Positions 47,114-56,484 of a stretch of DNA of 64,000 bases are shown here, in pieces. The number at the start of each line of letters is the position of its first letter. The stretch's first letter is position 1. The stretch is from Candidatus Krumholzibacteriia bacterium (GTDB lineage: Bacteria > Krumholzibacteriota > Krumholzibacteriia > Krumholzibacteriales > Krumholzibacteriaceae): assembly GCA_023131975.1 (NCBI GenBank), contig JAGLYV010000077.1:40594-104593 (forward strand), in the 5' to 3' direction. Both the position numbers and the translations under genes were made by a program. A model generated the notes under the pieces. The model was given only the letters and a program-made list of their open reading frames with translations, ran no database searches and was not told where the DNA came from.

Positions 47114-49160
47114 CTTTTCCTCCCTTTACAGGACGGGTCCGGGGCAGACAGACTTTGAACGTCGTCCCCTTATCTGGCTTTGACGCCACACTCAACCTGC
47201 CTTGATGATGCTGTATAATACTATGCGAGATGAACAAACCCAAGCCTGTCCCTCCGACTTTTTTCGAATAAAACGGTTCGAAAACATTCTCAATATCGTC
47301 GCTGTCTATTCCAGGACCATCGTCGATCACATCGAAACAGATCAGCGAGTTTCCTTTCTCCAGAATCACATCCGGAATATATCCGTCATACGATCTCGTC
47401 CGTATTGTGACACTCCCCTTCTCGGAAACTGCTTCGGCTGCATTTTTCAGCAGGTTGATCAGGACTTGTGTCAACTGGTCAGGATCGACTTCGATCTTCG
47501 TTATAGCAGCATCAATCTCTCTTTTAAGTTCAATCCCCTTGCTAAAGAAGATCTCGGAAACGCTTTTATAACTTCTTTCGATCAACTCCTCGACATCGAC
47601 ATCCTGATAGAGCAGGTCTCTGGGTTTTGCTACCTTGAAAAGGTCGGTGATAATCCTGTCGAGCCTTTCGACTTCGTGCAGAATGAAAGTTATATTCTCT
47701 TCCTGTTCCTCGGAGAGACCACCCTTTCTTTCCATATACTGGATTCCAGCCGCAATTCCAGTAAGAGGGTTTCTAATCTCGTGTGCAATGGCCGAAGTAA
47801 ATCTCCCAAGCATAGCGAGTTTGTCAAGATGCTTGATCTGCTCCTCCATCCTCCTGATATATGTCAGGTCCATGAAGGTTGTAATAACACCCTGCACTTC
47901 ACCATCGTCCCCCATAAGCCTCGCTACATATGTCCTTATTGGAATATAGTTCCCGTCTGACCTTCGAATGCAGGCTTCATAAAACGGGGCAGAGCTGTCC
48001 CTCTCTATTATATCGAACACAAAGGAGCTTTCACTGCCACCGCTACCGCGACTGATCATGTCGTCTATTTTTTTCCCGGAAATACTGTCCTCATCTTCTC
48101 CACACAGTTCAAGGGCGCTTCTGTTCGCCAGGGTTATACTACCTTCCATGTCGCAGACGAAAAGACCGTGCTGCACCCCTTCCAGCACTTTCTCCCTGAA
48201 AAGCTCCTCATGCCTGAGTTCCTGGTACAACTGCCAGTTTTCGATGTTTGACGCGACAAGCGAGCCGACTGTCTCTATCGTCACCTGATCTATGTTTGTC
48301 AGGGGGGTCGCCCTGAACCCGTCAGTGACGATAATAGCGCCCAGGATAGGGTTTTCGGGACAAGACAGACACTCGGGGTGTGTCATGAACTGTTTTTCCA
48401 CTGAGTCGGGATTTTCATCATCGATGGAATCCAGACAGCATTTCCCATCGAGACAACACCGATTTCTCTCCGAAGTCTTTATCAGGGGTACACAAATATA
48501 GGAGCTCATCGTGCTTCCGGGGAACATCTCGTCCCCCATCGACTCGAATATGGGGTGCATCGAAGCATCTTTTATAAGAAAGGCCTTTCCGGAGACCAAT
48601 GAATTGAAGATTGCACCGCCAAGATCGTCGTGATCAAGATTAACTACTCTTCTTACCAGCCTGTTGGTGTTCTCAACACATACCATGGACTGAAAACACT
48701 GCTTCTTTTTCCGCAGCAGAATGAAAGCGACTTCACGGTATCCTACGCCATGAACAAGATATTCGAATACAGAATCGATCAATTTTGATTCGTCAATGGA
48801 GCTGATTATACTTCTGCCTATCTCCTTGATGCTCAACAACTGAATATTCTTCTCTACAAGTTTGAAAAGAGATCTTTCGAGATCGGTCAACAGGGTAAGT
48901 ATCATCCTGTAAAAGACGTCACTGTCGACTTCTTTGATCCTTTCCTCGATAATCAGGCCTTCGCTCCTGAGATTGCTCAGGCGCTTGTGGATGACTTCGA
49001 TCTTCTCTCTATGATTGACCCTGTCTCTGTATGCAAGGATACCAGTCACGATAAGACCAACGGGTATCGTCAGCCATCTGTAGACAGGCAGAAGACAGGC
49101 AAACGAGATGAGTGCCGTGTATAAGAGCGATATCAGTATAAGACCTTGTATTCTCAGCAT
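47085..49160 (-). CDS. Sensor histidine kinase (GAF with Cys cluster, PAS, HisKA, HATPase)
   Basis: AHEIRNPLTGIAAGIQYME H-box; NLLKNAAEAV N-box; GTGLGLFISHSIIQHHQG; GAF segment RNRCCLDGKCCLDS...HPECLSCPENPILGAIIV. Confidence 0.93.
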   Translation of the reverse strand: MLRIQGLILISLLYTALISFACLLPVYRWLTIPVGLIVTGILAYRDRVNHREKIEVIHKRLSNLRSEGLIIEERIKEVDSDVFYRMILTLLTDLERSLFKLVEKNIQLLSIKEIGRSIISSIDESKLIDSVFEYLVHGVGYREVAFILLRKKKQCFQSMVCVENTNRLVRRVVNLDHDDLGGAIFNSLVSGKAFLIKDASMHPIFESMGDEMFPGSTMSSYICVPLIKTSERNRCCLDGKCCLDSIDDENPDSVEKQFMTHPECLSCPENPILGAIIVTDGFRATPLTNIDQVTIETVGSLVASNIENWQLYQELRHEELFREKVLEGVQHGLFVCDMEGSITLANRSALELCGEDEDSISGKKIDDMISRGSGGSESSFVFDIIERDSSAPFYEACIRRSDGNYIPIRTYVARLMGDDGEVQGVITTFMDLTYIRRMEEQIKHLDKLAMLGRFTSAIAHEIRNPLTGIAAGIQYMERKGGLSEEQEENITFILHEVERLDRIITDLFKVAKPRDLLYQDVDVEELIERSYKSVSEIFFSKGIELKREIDAAITKIEVDPDQLTQVLINLLKNAAEAVSEKGSVTIRTRSYDGYIPDVILEKGNSLICFDVIDDGPGIDSDDIENVFEPFYSKKVGGTGLGLFISHSIIQHHQGRLSVASKPDKGTTFKVCLPRTRPVKGGKVETGNTSGR

Positions 49161-49177
49161 ATAATCACCGTAGACAC

Positions 49178-49206
49178 AGTGTAATGCGCAGGTCCCCCGA
49201 GGTCAA
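49178..49206 (-). promoter_or_regulatory. Candidate sigma70-type promoter for histidine kinase/regulator operon
   Basis: Reverse complement TTGACC - 17 nt - TACACT just upstream of the kinase gene. Confidence 0.45.
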
Positions 49207-49260
49207 GATTTTACGTGTTTACAGGAGTGAAAAAAGAGATGTAAGGAGTGTTCCCCAGCT

Positions 49261-50109
49261 TTAACAGGCGCCTTTTCCGGTAAATACTACAAAAACGGTC
49301 TTAAAGAGGATCCTGATCTCATGAAAAAGAGAGAACTGCGAGATATACCTGAGATCGAACATGAGCTTCCTCTTCATCATATCGAGGGTCTGAGTATATC
49401 CGTCTTCCACCTGAGCAAGGCCGGTAATCCCGGGTTTTACACGCAGCCTCAACGGGAATTCGGGAACTTCATTCCTGATCTGGTTAATAAAGAACGATCT
49501 TTCGGGCCTGGGACCGACAATACTCATCTCTCCCTTGATCACGTTGAGGAATTGAGGAATCTCGTCTATGCGTGTCTTTCTGAGAAGATTACCTGCCCTG
49601 GTGATCCTGGGATCGTTCTTTTGAGCCAGCTTGGGACCCGATTCTTCAGCATCGGTACGCATAGTACGGAGTTTATAAATCTTGAACGGCCTGCCAGCGT
49701 GAAGGTTCTTGCGCCTGTCGAAGTTGGCTCTGCGATTCAGCCCGCATTCGCCCGCCATTCCTCTTCGATCCCTTCTTCGCCTGTTCAAGCCGATTCTTTC
49801 CTGAGCGAAGAAAATGGGGCCCGGCGATTCCAGCTTTATTACTATCGCCGCTATCAGAAGGAGCGGAGAGACAAAGATCATCGCTGTGATAGCAAATAAA
49901 AGATCAAAGGCTCTTTTGACCCTATTGACATTCCGGGGAGTCTCGATGTCAGGATCTGAAACAAGATCACCGAGAAGCTCGATCTCGCTGTGCAGAGGCT
50001 CGAGTTTCCTGGTATAGAAACTCTCCCTCGCGTTTGATGAACCCGCCATCGACCTGTGAAAGACTACCACACTCTCTCCAATACCACCAAAAAAGATACA
50101 TTCCCACAT
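49261..50109 (-). CDS. Exopolysaccharide-initiating sugar transferase (polyprenyl-phosphate glycosyl-1-phosphate transferase)
   Basis: VKRAFDLLFAITAMIFVSPLLLIAAIVIKLESPGPIFFAQERIG; PFKIYKLRTMRTDAEESGP; RKTRIDEIPQFLNVIKGEMSIVGPRPE. A GTG near 50070 may be the true start. Confidence 0.93.
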   Translation of the reverse strand: MWECIFFGGIGESVVVFHRSMAGSSNARESFYTRKLEPLHSEIELLGDLVSDPDIETPRNVNRVKRAFDLLFAITAMIFVSPLLLIAAIVIKLESPGPIFFAQERIGLNRRRRDRRGMAGECGLNRRANFDRRKNLHAGRPFKIYKLRTMRTDAEESGPKLAQKNDPRITRAGNLLRKTRIDEIPQFLNVIKGEMSIVGPRPERSFFINQIRNEVPEFPLRLRVKPGITGLAQVEDGYTQTLDMMKRKLMFDLRYISQFSLFHEIRILFKTVFVVFTGKGAC

Positions 50110-50128
50110 AAGGATCTATCTACCACAT

Positions 50129-50144
50129 CGCAAGAAGCGTACCT
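50129..50144 (-). promoter_or_regulatory. Weak sigma-54-like element upstream of sugar transferase
   Basis: Reverse complement AGGTACGCTTCTTGCG: GG-N10-GC spacing retained, 3 mismatches to TGGCACGN4TTGCW. Confidence 0.3.
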
Positions 50145-50169
50145 TCGCTCCATCATTAAAAGTCCTATT

Positions 50170-50232
50170 TTAAAGTACTTTAAGAGAGTTCCCTATGTGC
50201 TTATTATAGCATAAATAAGGCATGCCTTGCAA
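50170..50232 (-). promoter_or_regulatory. Sigma70-like promoter with two perfect palindromes
   Basis: Minus TTGCAA-N18-TATAAT (50203-50232) with AAGGCATGCCTT (50217-50228) in the spacer/-35 area and TTAAAGTACTTTAA (50170-50183) downstream. Confidence 0.45.
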
Positions 50233-50356
50233 TATAGCAATATTACTGGGGTGTGAAATCGTGGTCAAAGCGAAAGCATTATTCTGGGTAAATTACCCCA
50301 TATATTCGGGCTGACTGGGTATTATTACGCAGAATGTCGGCCCCTGGCGCGGGACT

Positions 50357-51895
50357 TTACTCTGTAGAAACCTCGTTGCTCCGGGACATCAAGCCACCTG
50401 AATCAACGACAAAGACCCTGTAATAATACGTATTCCCGGTAAGGTCGAGGGACGTGTCATCGTGCCAGATCTTTTCGACGTTTGATATCGAGATCACAAG
50501 TTCCGAGAATTCCGTTACCCCGGGAGAAGTAGTCCTCCTGATCTCATACGCGGAAAAATCAGTATCTCCGTTTATACTCCAGGTGAGTGTAAGCCTGTCC
50601 GTCCCGACTGCCGAAGGTGCGTCGAGGACTACCGGAACGGGAAACATATCCAGCGTAGTCACTTCGATCTCATTACTTCCGGATCCCTCTCCGAGATCGT
50701 TGATCACGAATATCCTGTAGTAATAGGTGACATTTTCGTCGAGATCGCTATCCGGATAGCTTGTCTGAGAACGGTTATCAAGACCTCTGATGAAGAATTC
50801 AGGCTGTTCTCCCACTCCGGGACTTGTACTTCTGTATATCCTGTACGCACGGAAATCATCTTCAGCCGATTCGCTCCAATTAAGGGTTACACGCCTGTTT
50901 GTTATTTCCATCGGATCTAGAAGGGTCACATCTTCGGGCAGGTCAGTAAAATCAATTTTCTGTCCAGACTCTACGGCTAAAGACTGATTTCCGGCACGAT
51001 CTACAAACTGGCCCGCCACCCCAAGTCCCGTTCCCCTGAAACTGATCGGGAAGTTAAACACCTGTTCATAAGAACCGTCGCCAGCCGTAATATCTCCGCC
51101 TACCCCATCATCCCTGAGTACTATCGGTTCGGAATATCCTTCGAGCTCTATCCAGGCTTCACCACCGGTCTCGTCCCCATCCACCCTGATATAGAAATGC
51201 ACCTGTGCTCCCAACGCGAATTTCTCCGGATCCGGAGTAAATGTTACCGACGAAATAGCGGCATATGAATCCAGCGTAACATCCGCCGAGATTATACCCG
51301 ACCCGGTACCATTGCCATCCTGAAAGGTGGCGTATACCGTCTTGGCACCGTCACCATCCGTCAGGTTCCAGATTCTTGCTGCCGTATAGATCTCCCACGC
51401 CGCGCCTGAAAGATCAGGAATGTTTGAGATCTTCATCAAGGCAGTCGTCACAGGGGCGGTAATAGTAAGGATCACTTCATTAATGTTCGTGATCCCAGCT
51501 CCATTATCGATTATTAATGAATAGATCGATGGTATGACAGTCAGCTCCCGGGAACGAACACCTTCTTCCCCGGCAGGCGATACGGCTGAGACCGAATAGG
51601 TGTATTCCTCACCGTTCACGACATCCTCATCGAGATACTCTGTCCCTGTGACACTGGCCAGAAGAACCATCTCTTCCGAGTCAGGCTGTCTGTATAAACG
51701 GTATATTGCCGCTCCTGACACTTCCGTCCAGGAGATGTGTACATATCCGTCACCGGAATCCGATGTGAGACCGGAAGGCTGGGGAAGCCCCGTACCTTCA
51801 CCATAAAGGTCGATCTCTTCTATATCATCGAGACAGCCAGAGATCGTAAATCCCAGAAATAATATCACGAGAATCGGACCGAGAAGCCTTTTCAT
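50357..51895 (-). CDS. Fibronectin type III-repeat lipoprotein
   Basis: MKRLLGPILVILFLGFTISGC lipobox; repeated W(S/T)..S.D..AYRIYRSTSPGV...YYYRIFVIND FN3-like units. Confidence 0.8.
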   Translation of the reverse strand: MKRLLGPILVILFLGFTISGCLDDIEEIDLYGEGTGLPQPSGLTSDSGDGYVHISWTEVSGAAIYRLYRQPDSEEMVLLASVTGTEYLDEDVVNGEEYTYSVSAVSPAGEEGVRSRELTVIPSIYSLIIDNGAGITNINEVILTITAPVTTALMKISNIPDLSGAAWEIYTAARIWNLTDGDGAKTVYATFQDGNGTGSGIISADVTLDSYAAISSVTFTPDPEKFALGAQVHFYIRVDGDETGGEAWIELEGYSEPIVLRDDGVGGDITAGDGSYEQVFNFPISFRGTGLGVAGQFVDRAGNQSLAVESGQKIDFTDLPEDVTLLDPMEITNRRVTLNWSESAEDDFRAYRIYRSTSPGVGEQPEFFIRGLDNRSQTSYPDSDLDENVTYYYRIFVINDLGEGSGSNEIEVTTLDMFPVPVVLDAPSAVGTDRLTLTWSINGDTDFSAYEIRRTTSPGVTEFSELVISISNVEKIWHDDTSLDLTGNTYYYRVFVVDSGGLMSRSNEVSTE

Positions 51896-51913
51896 CTCTT
51901 CTACCTCCAGCAA

Positions 51914-53014
51914 TCAGAATTGAATTACGAGAGCCATTCCTCCAGGATCGATTTCCAGCGATGCTGTGGAGGATGGTATATACTTGTCCAGCGGGAAAAA
52001 AGTATCTATCAGATTCAGACCCCAGATACCACCAAGGATCAGAAGAGCGGTATCCCTCTCCTTCTTCACCTCATCGACATCTTCCCAGAGTCTCGCGGCC
52101 CTGTCTCTGAAGTAGTCCCTGTCAAGAGGAGACACGGCGTTGTTGTACCTGTCCACTTCCGTCTCATAGAGACTCGCGTATTCGTCATAACTGTTGATCC
52201 GGTCCAGAGAGTACAGCCCGGCAACAAGGGATAAGGCCGAGAAAGCGACACCTCTGGTAGACTTGCCCTGGTAGAATTGTCCTCTTCCAGGCCAGATCGT
52301 CGAATAAATAAATGCTTTTATCCTGCTTCTGGGAGTGGTGTCAGCAATCAGAATGGTTCCGCCGGCATCGAGATCCCATGAAGGAGGATTGCCAAGAAGG
52401 ATCGGGTCCAACAACATCTGTGCCCCATAGAGGGCCGAAACAAGTATCAAGGCCCGTTTTCTGTGGGTGTTCTGAACGTTGATAGCCCTTGAGGAAACAT
52501 GGAGCGCCTCGGTTATCCTGACACGTTCATCATATGTGCCTGCTTTTTCCAGCTTCTCGTTCAGAAAATCGAAACTGTCTTTCATATCCTGATATTCCAT
52601 CTGTTCGACAAGATAGTAATATCCGGCACACACAGTCGTGCCCATATCGGTCCAGCCCGATGCATTCCGACCCGACCTGATATTTCCCCATCCCGGCAAG
52701 AACATATTTCTGAAAGCAGTGGAAATCCTCGAACCCCTGATCGACCCCTGACCGACATCATCCATATCCAGATAACCTGTCCTGGATTCAAGCCCCATCC
52801 CTCCCATAAATAATCTCCAGGAGTCGCCAGGCCTCAAGTCACAGATCGTAAGGGGAAGCACACCATTAATATAGTAATCATCGACGAGCTCAAGATGGAC
52901 TCCGCCACGGAGACTGTTAAAATGAACGCACAACGAATCCTGTCCACGAACCATCGAGGGAAATATGGCAGCGACCAGGATCAAACCGAGCATGTGCTTT
53001 ACAATCAATCTCAT
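51914..53014 (-). CDS. Secreted/membrane protein with duplicated DUF5683-like segment
   Basis: MRLIVKHMLGLILVAAIFPSMVRGQ signal; FLPGWGNIRSGR...ALYGAQMLLDPILL and IWPGRGQFYQGK...IWGLNLIDTFFPL. Confidence 0.65.
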   Translation of the reverse strand: MRLIVKHMLGLILVAAIFPSMVRGQDSLCVHFNSLRGGVHLELVDDYYINGVLPLTICDLRPGDSWRLFMGGMGLESRTGYLDMDDVGQGSIRGSRISTAFRNMFLPGWGNIRSGRNASGWTDMGTTVCAGYYYLVEQMEYQDMKDSFDFLNEKLEKAGTYDERVRITEALHVSSRAINVQNTHRKRALILVSALYGAQMLLDPILLGNPPSWDLDAGGTILIADTTPRSRIKAFIYSTIWPGRGQFYQGKSTRGVAFSALSLVAGLYSLDRINSYDEYASLYETEVDRYNNAVSPLDRDYFRDRAARLWEDVDEVKKERDTALLILGGIWGLNLIDTFFPLDKYIPSSTASLEIDPGGMALVIQF

Positions 53015-53088
53015 CAGTGAACCCCCGATCCACTTTTTCAGTCTTCCATCGAGTGACGGAAAGAGGCTTTCTTCGACCACCAACGGAA

Positions 53089-53790
53089 TTATTCCTTTTC
53101 GTCCTCCGTATATCCGTAATACCTGTAATCGTAGTAATAAGGCAAAACTTCCGAAAGGTTGTTGACGACGACTCCGAGCAACCTGGCATCGGCATCCATC
53201 AGGATATTCTTCGCACGCAACGCGACGTTCCGTGGCGTCATCCCGGCAAGCAGGACCATGACGACCCCATCAACGACACTTGAGATGAGCATCGGGTCAC
53301 TGACCGGGATGATCGGAGCGCTGTCCACTATGACGATATCGTAATAAAACTTTATTTTGTCAAAGATATCCTTCATCACATCACCCTCGAAAAGATGGGC
53401 AGGAGACTGAACTCTCCTTCCAGCCGGGATGACTTTAAGATTCTCTATCGGAGTATCTTTGATCACTTCCATAGGATCTGCCGAACCTTCGAGACATTCC
53501 AGTAACCCAGGTTCCTTGTCGACATCGAATATCTGATGCAACCGTGGCCTTCTTAGATCGGCATCGACAATAAGCGACTTTTTGCCCCGGAAACGCGCGA
53601 CCGTAAGAGCAAGATGTGAAGCTACCGTGCTTTTTCCCTCTCCCCTGTTCGCGCTGGTCACCAGGAAGCTCCTCTTGGGATTCCTTCCGTCGATATGCCT
53701 GATATTCGAATAGAGCCTTCTCATCTCGGTAGCGATGGGACTTTCCTGATCGAATACGTCATATATTGTTTGTTTTTCGGTCACGTCCAC
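53089..53790 (-). CDS. CpsD/CapB-type bacterial tyrosine kinase (BY-kinase)
   Basis: SFLVTSANRGEGKSTVASHLALTVARFRGKKSLIVDADLRRPRLHQIF; IVDSAPIIPVSDPMLI; Tyr-rich tail YYYDYRYYGY. Confidence 0.93.
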   Translation of the reverse strand: MDVTEKQTIYDVFDQESPIATEMRRLYSNIRHIDGRNPKRSFLVTSANRGEGKSTVASHLALTVARFRGKKSLIVDADLRRPRLHQIFDVDKEPGLLECLEGSADPMEVIKDTPIENLKVIPAGRRVQSPAHLFEGDVMKDIFDKIKFYYDIVIVDSAPIIPVSDPMLISSVVDGVVMVLLAGMTPRNVALRAKNILMDADARLLGVVVNNLSEVLPYYYDYRYYGYTEDEKE

Positions 53791-53792
53791 CC

Positions 53793-55457
53793 CTAACCCT
53801 CGTCTTTCTTCTCTGTAAGTTCTACGCCGATCCCGGAGCTTTTAAGAGCCTTTGCGTACATATAAAGGACTCCGCTCATTATCGAGACAAAAAGGAATAT
53901 CCCCACGATCCATGCAGTCATCATCCTGCCACGCCTCTTCTTTTCCCAGGCGAAATGCGCTACGGTCTTTGGAACTGTTCCCAGAACCGGCACCTTCAAT
54001 ATTCTTTGAACCTCTTCCACCGTTCTGAATGAATCATCGGCATATTCGGTTATCAGGATCGCGCTTAATCCGCATGCTCCACCGAAGACCAGAGCCAGAA
54101 GAATGATCTTCAATTTGTTCGGCTTAACGGGAATGAAAGACTTTTCAGCCTGTTCGATTATACTGACCCGCACACCCAGGTTCGTACTCTGCACTGCTTC
54201 AGTGATCTGGGCAGATGTCTTTGACTCTACGAATGCCTGATAAATAGCCCTGTTTGTCTCGACGTCCTGGTTCAGTCTCGCTTCTTCTCTCTCGAGATGC
54301 GGCCGTATGGATATATTTTCATTGTATCTATCGATATATCCCTGGATCTTCCTCTCCCTGCTTGAGTAGTAATCTACCAGGGATCTCTGATAGTAATACT
54401 CCGTTATCAGAGGTCGGAGGTCAGCCGAGAACTCGCTGTATTCGTCGAGGATGATCTCCGAGATCCTTCTCCTCAACTCCTCCCAGATGGCGGAAAAATC
54501 CTGTTCTTCCACCGAAGCGTTATCGCCAGCGATCATCGAAAGGAGCCATTCGTTGCTCCTGGCAAACAACCGGTTCTCGATGTTGTTGACTGTCTCATCA
54601 GAACCTATGCGATCAGTCGAAGGGATCATCCCAAATATCGAATTCAGTCTTTCCCTTATTCTCCTGAGAGCTATATTGTTCCTCTCGACTTCAGTTTGAA
54701 AAGTCGTTTTCCTGGCATCCGCCACATGCAGGTTCAATGCGTTTACGGGATTAGTCTCTATATCGGTCGCCGCGAGCTCACGTTTTACTCTTGCGAGCTC
54801 CTTTTCGGCTGTGTCCAGCTTTTCCTTATAAATAGCCAGCTGTTCATCACTGAATGCTCCCGCCTGCCTCAGCCCCTGAAGTTTTGACTGCTGTGTGACT
54901 TCGATATATTTCTCTGCCATCTTGCTCGCCAGTATATGCGCTGTACCAGGATCGGAATCCAGAACGCTGATCTGGTAAAAACCAGGAAGAGTGTTTTCTA
55001 CTCTTATCTTGTCCCGCAGAAGGGCAACAAGCCTCCTGATCACTCTTTCCTCAACGGGAAGACCCGTTGGGTTTTTCTTCGAATTCTCGATATCCCGCCT
55101 GATATTATAAGACCTGTTCAGACCCAGATCGTAAATGACGGTCTCCAGAAACGACCGGCTTCGAAGCCTGGTTTCGATCATGGCCCTGTACTGCCGTTCC
55201 CTGACGCGCTGCTGCTGTTCCACATTTGTTATGTACCTGCCCATCGTCTGGGCAAGGATATTCTGTTCCTCGATGGAAACGAGAGTAGATGATTCATAGA
55301 CTGGCGTGAGATAACGCGTGCCGACGGCAGCAATCACAAAAGACAGGATCACCGGAACGAGAATGTAGAACTTCTTTCTCCAGAATATTTTCCAGTAGAC
55401 TTGAAGATCGATTTTCTGCGAGTCCTCTTCAGGAACATACTTCCGAACGTTTTCCAC
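53793..55457 (-). CDS. Wzz/GumC-family polysaccharide chain-length/co-polymerase protein
   Basis: DLQVYWKIFWRKKFYILVPVILSFVIAAVGTRYLTPVYESSTLV; coiled coils; C-terminal PVKPNKLKIILLALVFGGACGLSAILI. Confidence 0.9.
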   Translation of the reverse strand: MENVRKYVPEEDSQKIDLQVYWKIFWRKKFYILVPVILSFVIAAVGTRYLTPVYESSTLVSIEEQNILAQTMGRYITNVEQQQRVRERQYRAMIETRLRSRSFLETVIYDLGLNRSYNIRRDIENSKKNPTGLPVEERVIRRLVALLRDKIRVENTLPGFYQISVLDSDPGTAHILASKMAEKYIEVTQQSKLQGLRQAGAFSDEQLAIYKEKLDTAEKELARVKRELAATDIETNPVNALNLHVADARKTTFQTEVERNNIALRRIRERLNSIFGMIPSTDRIGSDETVNNIENRLFARSNEWLLSMIAGDNASVEEQDFSAIWEELRRRISEIILDEYSEFSADLRPLITEYYYQRSLVDYYSSRERKIQGYIDRYNENISIRPHLEREEARLNQDVETNRAIYQAFVESKTSAQITEAVQSTNLGVRVSIIEQAEKSFIPVKPNKLKIILLALVFGGACGLSAILITEYADDSFRTVEEVQRILKVPVLGTVPKTVAHFAWEKKRRGRMMTAWIVGIFLFVSIMSGVLYMYAKALKSSGIGVELTEKKDEG

Positions 55458-55470
55458 CCATACCCCCTTC

Positions 55471-56463
55471 TCAGTTGCTCATAACAGCGATTATGGCCGC
55501 GGTAGCCGTCAACGTTCCCAGCAGATATCGTGGGTCGCTGAAAAGGACCCTGAAAATATTTCTGTCCCGGGGAATATTCACTGTATCGTTCGGTAGTATG
55601 ATCGGATTCTGCCTTGCGTCCCCCGTATTGAGATAAGCAGCAAAATCGACCTGTATCGTCATCACAGTCCCTTCGGGAAGATACCTGATGATCTTGACCC
55701 TGCTCAGGTCAGCCAGGTCATCCGGGCCACCTGCGGCCAGTATCGCATCTGTAAGGCTCTTTGTTCCGGACAGCTTGTAATGTCCCGGATTCGGAACGGA
55801 ACCGATAACACGTACCGAACCTGTGCCCTGGTATTGGAGCATCCGGATCGGGACGATAACCGTATCACCCGGTTTGAGTTCAGGAAGTGATTCGATATTG
55901 CCGTTTTCAATCACCTGCTGAAGATTTACGATGAATGTGCGCCTTCCCTCTTCTTCCGCGCGTATTATCCTGACAGTCTCCAACGCGGCTTCCGGAGTTG
56001 CGCCTCCAGCCTCTCTGACAGCTTCCCAAAGATTGGGATTCTCACCAAAATCATACTTGCCTGGATTAAGGACCTCGCCATGGACATAGATCAATCTTCT
56101 GGACTCTTCACCAACCAGGCTCAACTCTATTCGCTCTACACTGGGATAGAGTTCCTGAAGACGGCGCAGAATGACCTGGCTGGCTTCATTGATCAAAAGT
56201 CCCTCGATCATGATCTCGCCAAGCACAGGTATGAGGACAGTGCCCTCTTCGCTGATCGTCAATCGTCTTTCGAGTTCCTGTCTCTCCGGGATCGACATGT
56301 CGATCCGGTCACCAGTCCGCAAACGGATCTCCTGAGCAACTACTGCACCGTTCGCAATGCAGATCATTGTCATAACAATGATCAGAACAACGATACTTCC
56401 TGTAAACCCTTTGATAACGATCACCTCCCTAAATCTTGGCCTGAAGAGTATCTTCTTTTCCAT
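55471..56463 (-). CDS. Polysaccharide export (Wza-like) protein with SLBB domains
   Basis: IRLRTGDRIDMSIPERQELERRLTISEEGTVLIPVLGEIMIEGL; VHGEVLNPGKYDF...LWEAVREAGG; VIGSVPNPGHYKLSGTKSLTDAILAAGG. Confidence 0.9.
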   Translation of the reverse strand: MEKKILFRPRFREVIVIKGFTGSIVVLIIVMTMICIANGAVVAQEIRLRTGDRIDMSIPERQELERRLTISEEGTVLIPVLGEIMIEGLLINEASQVILRRLQELYPSVERIELSLVGEESRRLIYVHGEVLNPGKYDFGENPNLWEAVREAGGATPEAALETVRIIRAEEEGRRTFIVNLQQVIENGNIESLPELKPGDTVIVPIRMLQYQGTGSVRVIGSVPNPGHYKLSGTKSLTDAILAAGGPDDLADLSRVKIIRYLPEGTVMTIQVDFAAYLNTGDARQNPIILPNDTVNIPRDRNIFRVLFSDPRYLLGTLTATAAIIAVMSN

Positions 56464-56484
56464 TGCGCTGTAAAGGAAAAAGGC

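Noticed and set aside
50217-50232. Plus-strand AGGCATGCCTTGCA as a sigma-54 site
   Set aside because: Spacing between GG and GC is 8 rather than 10 nt.
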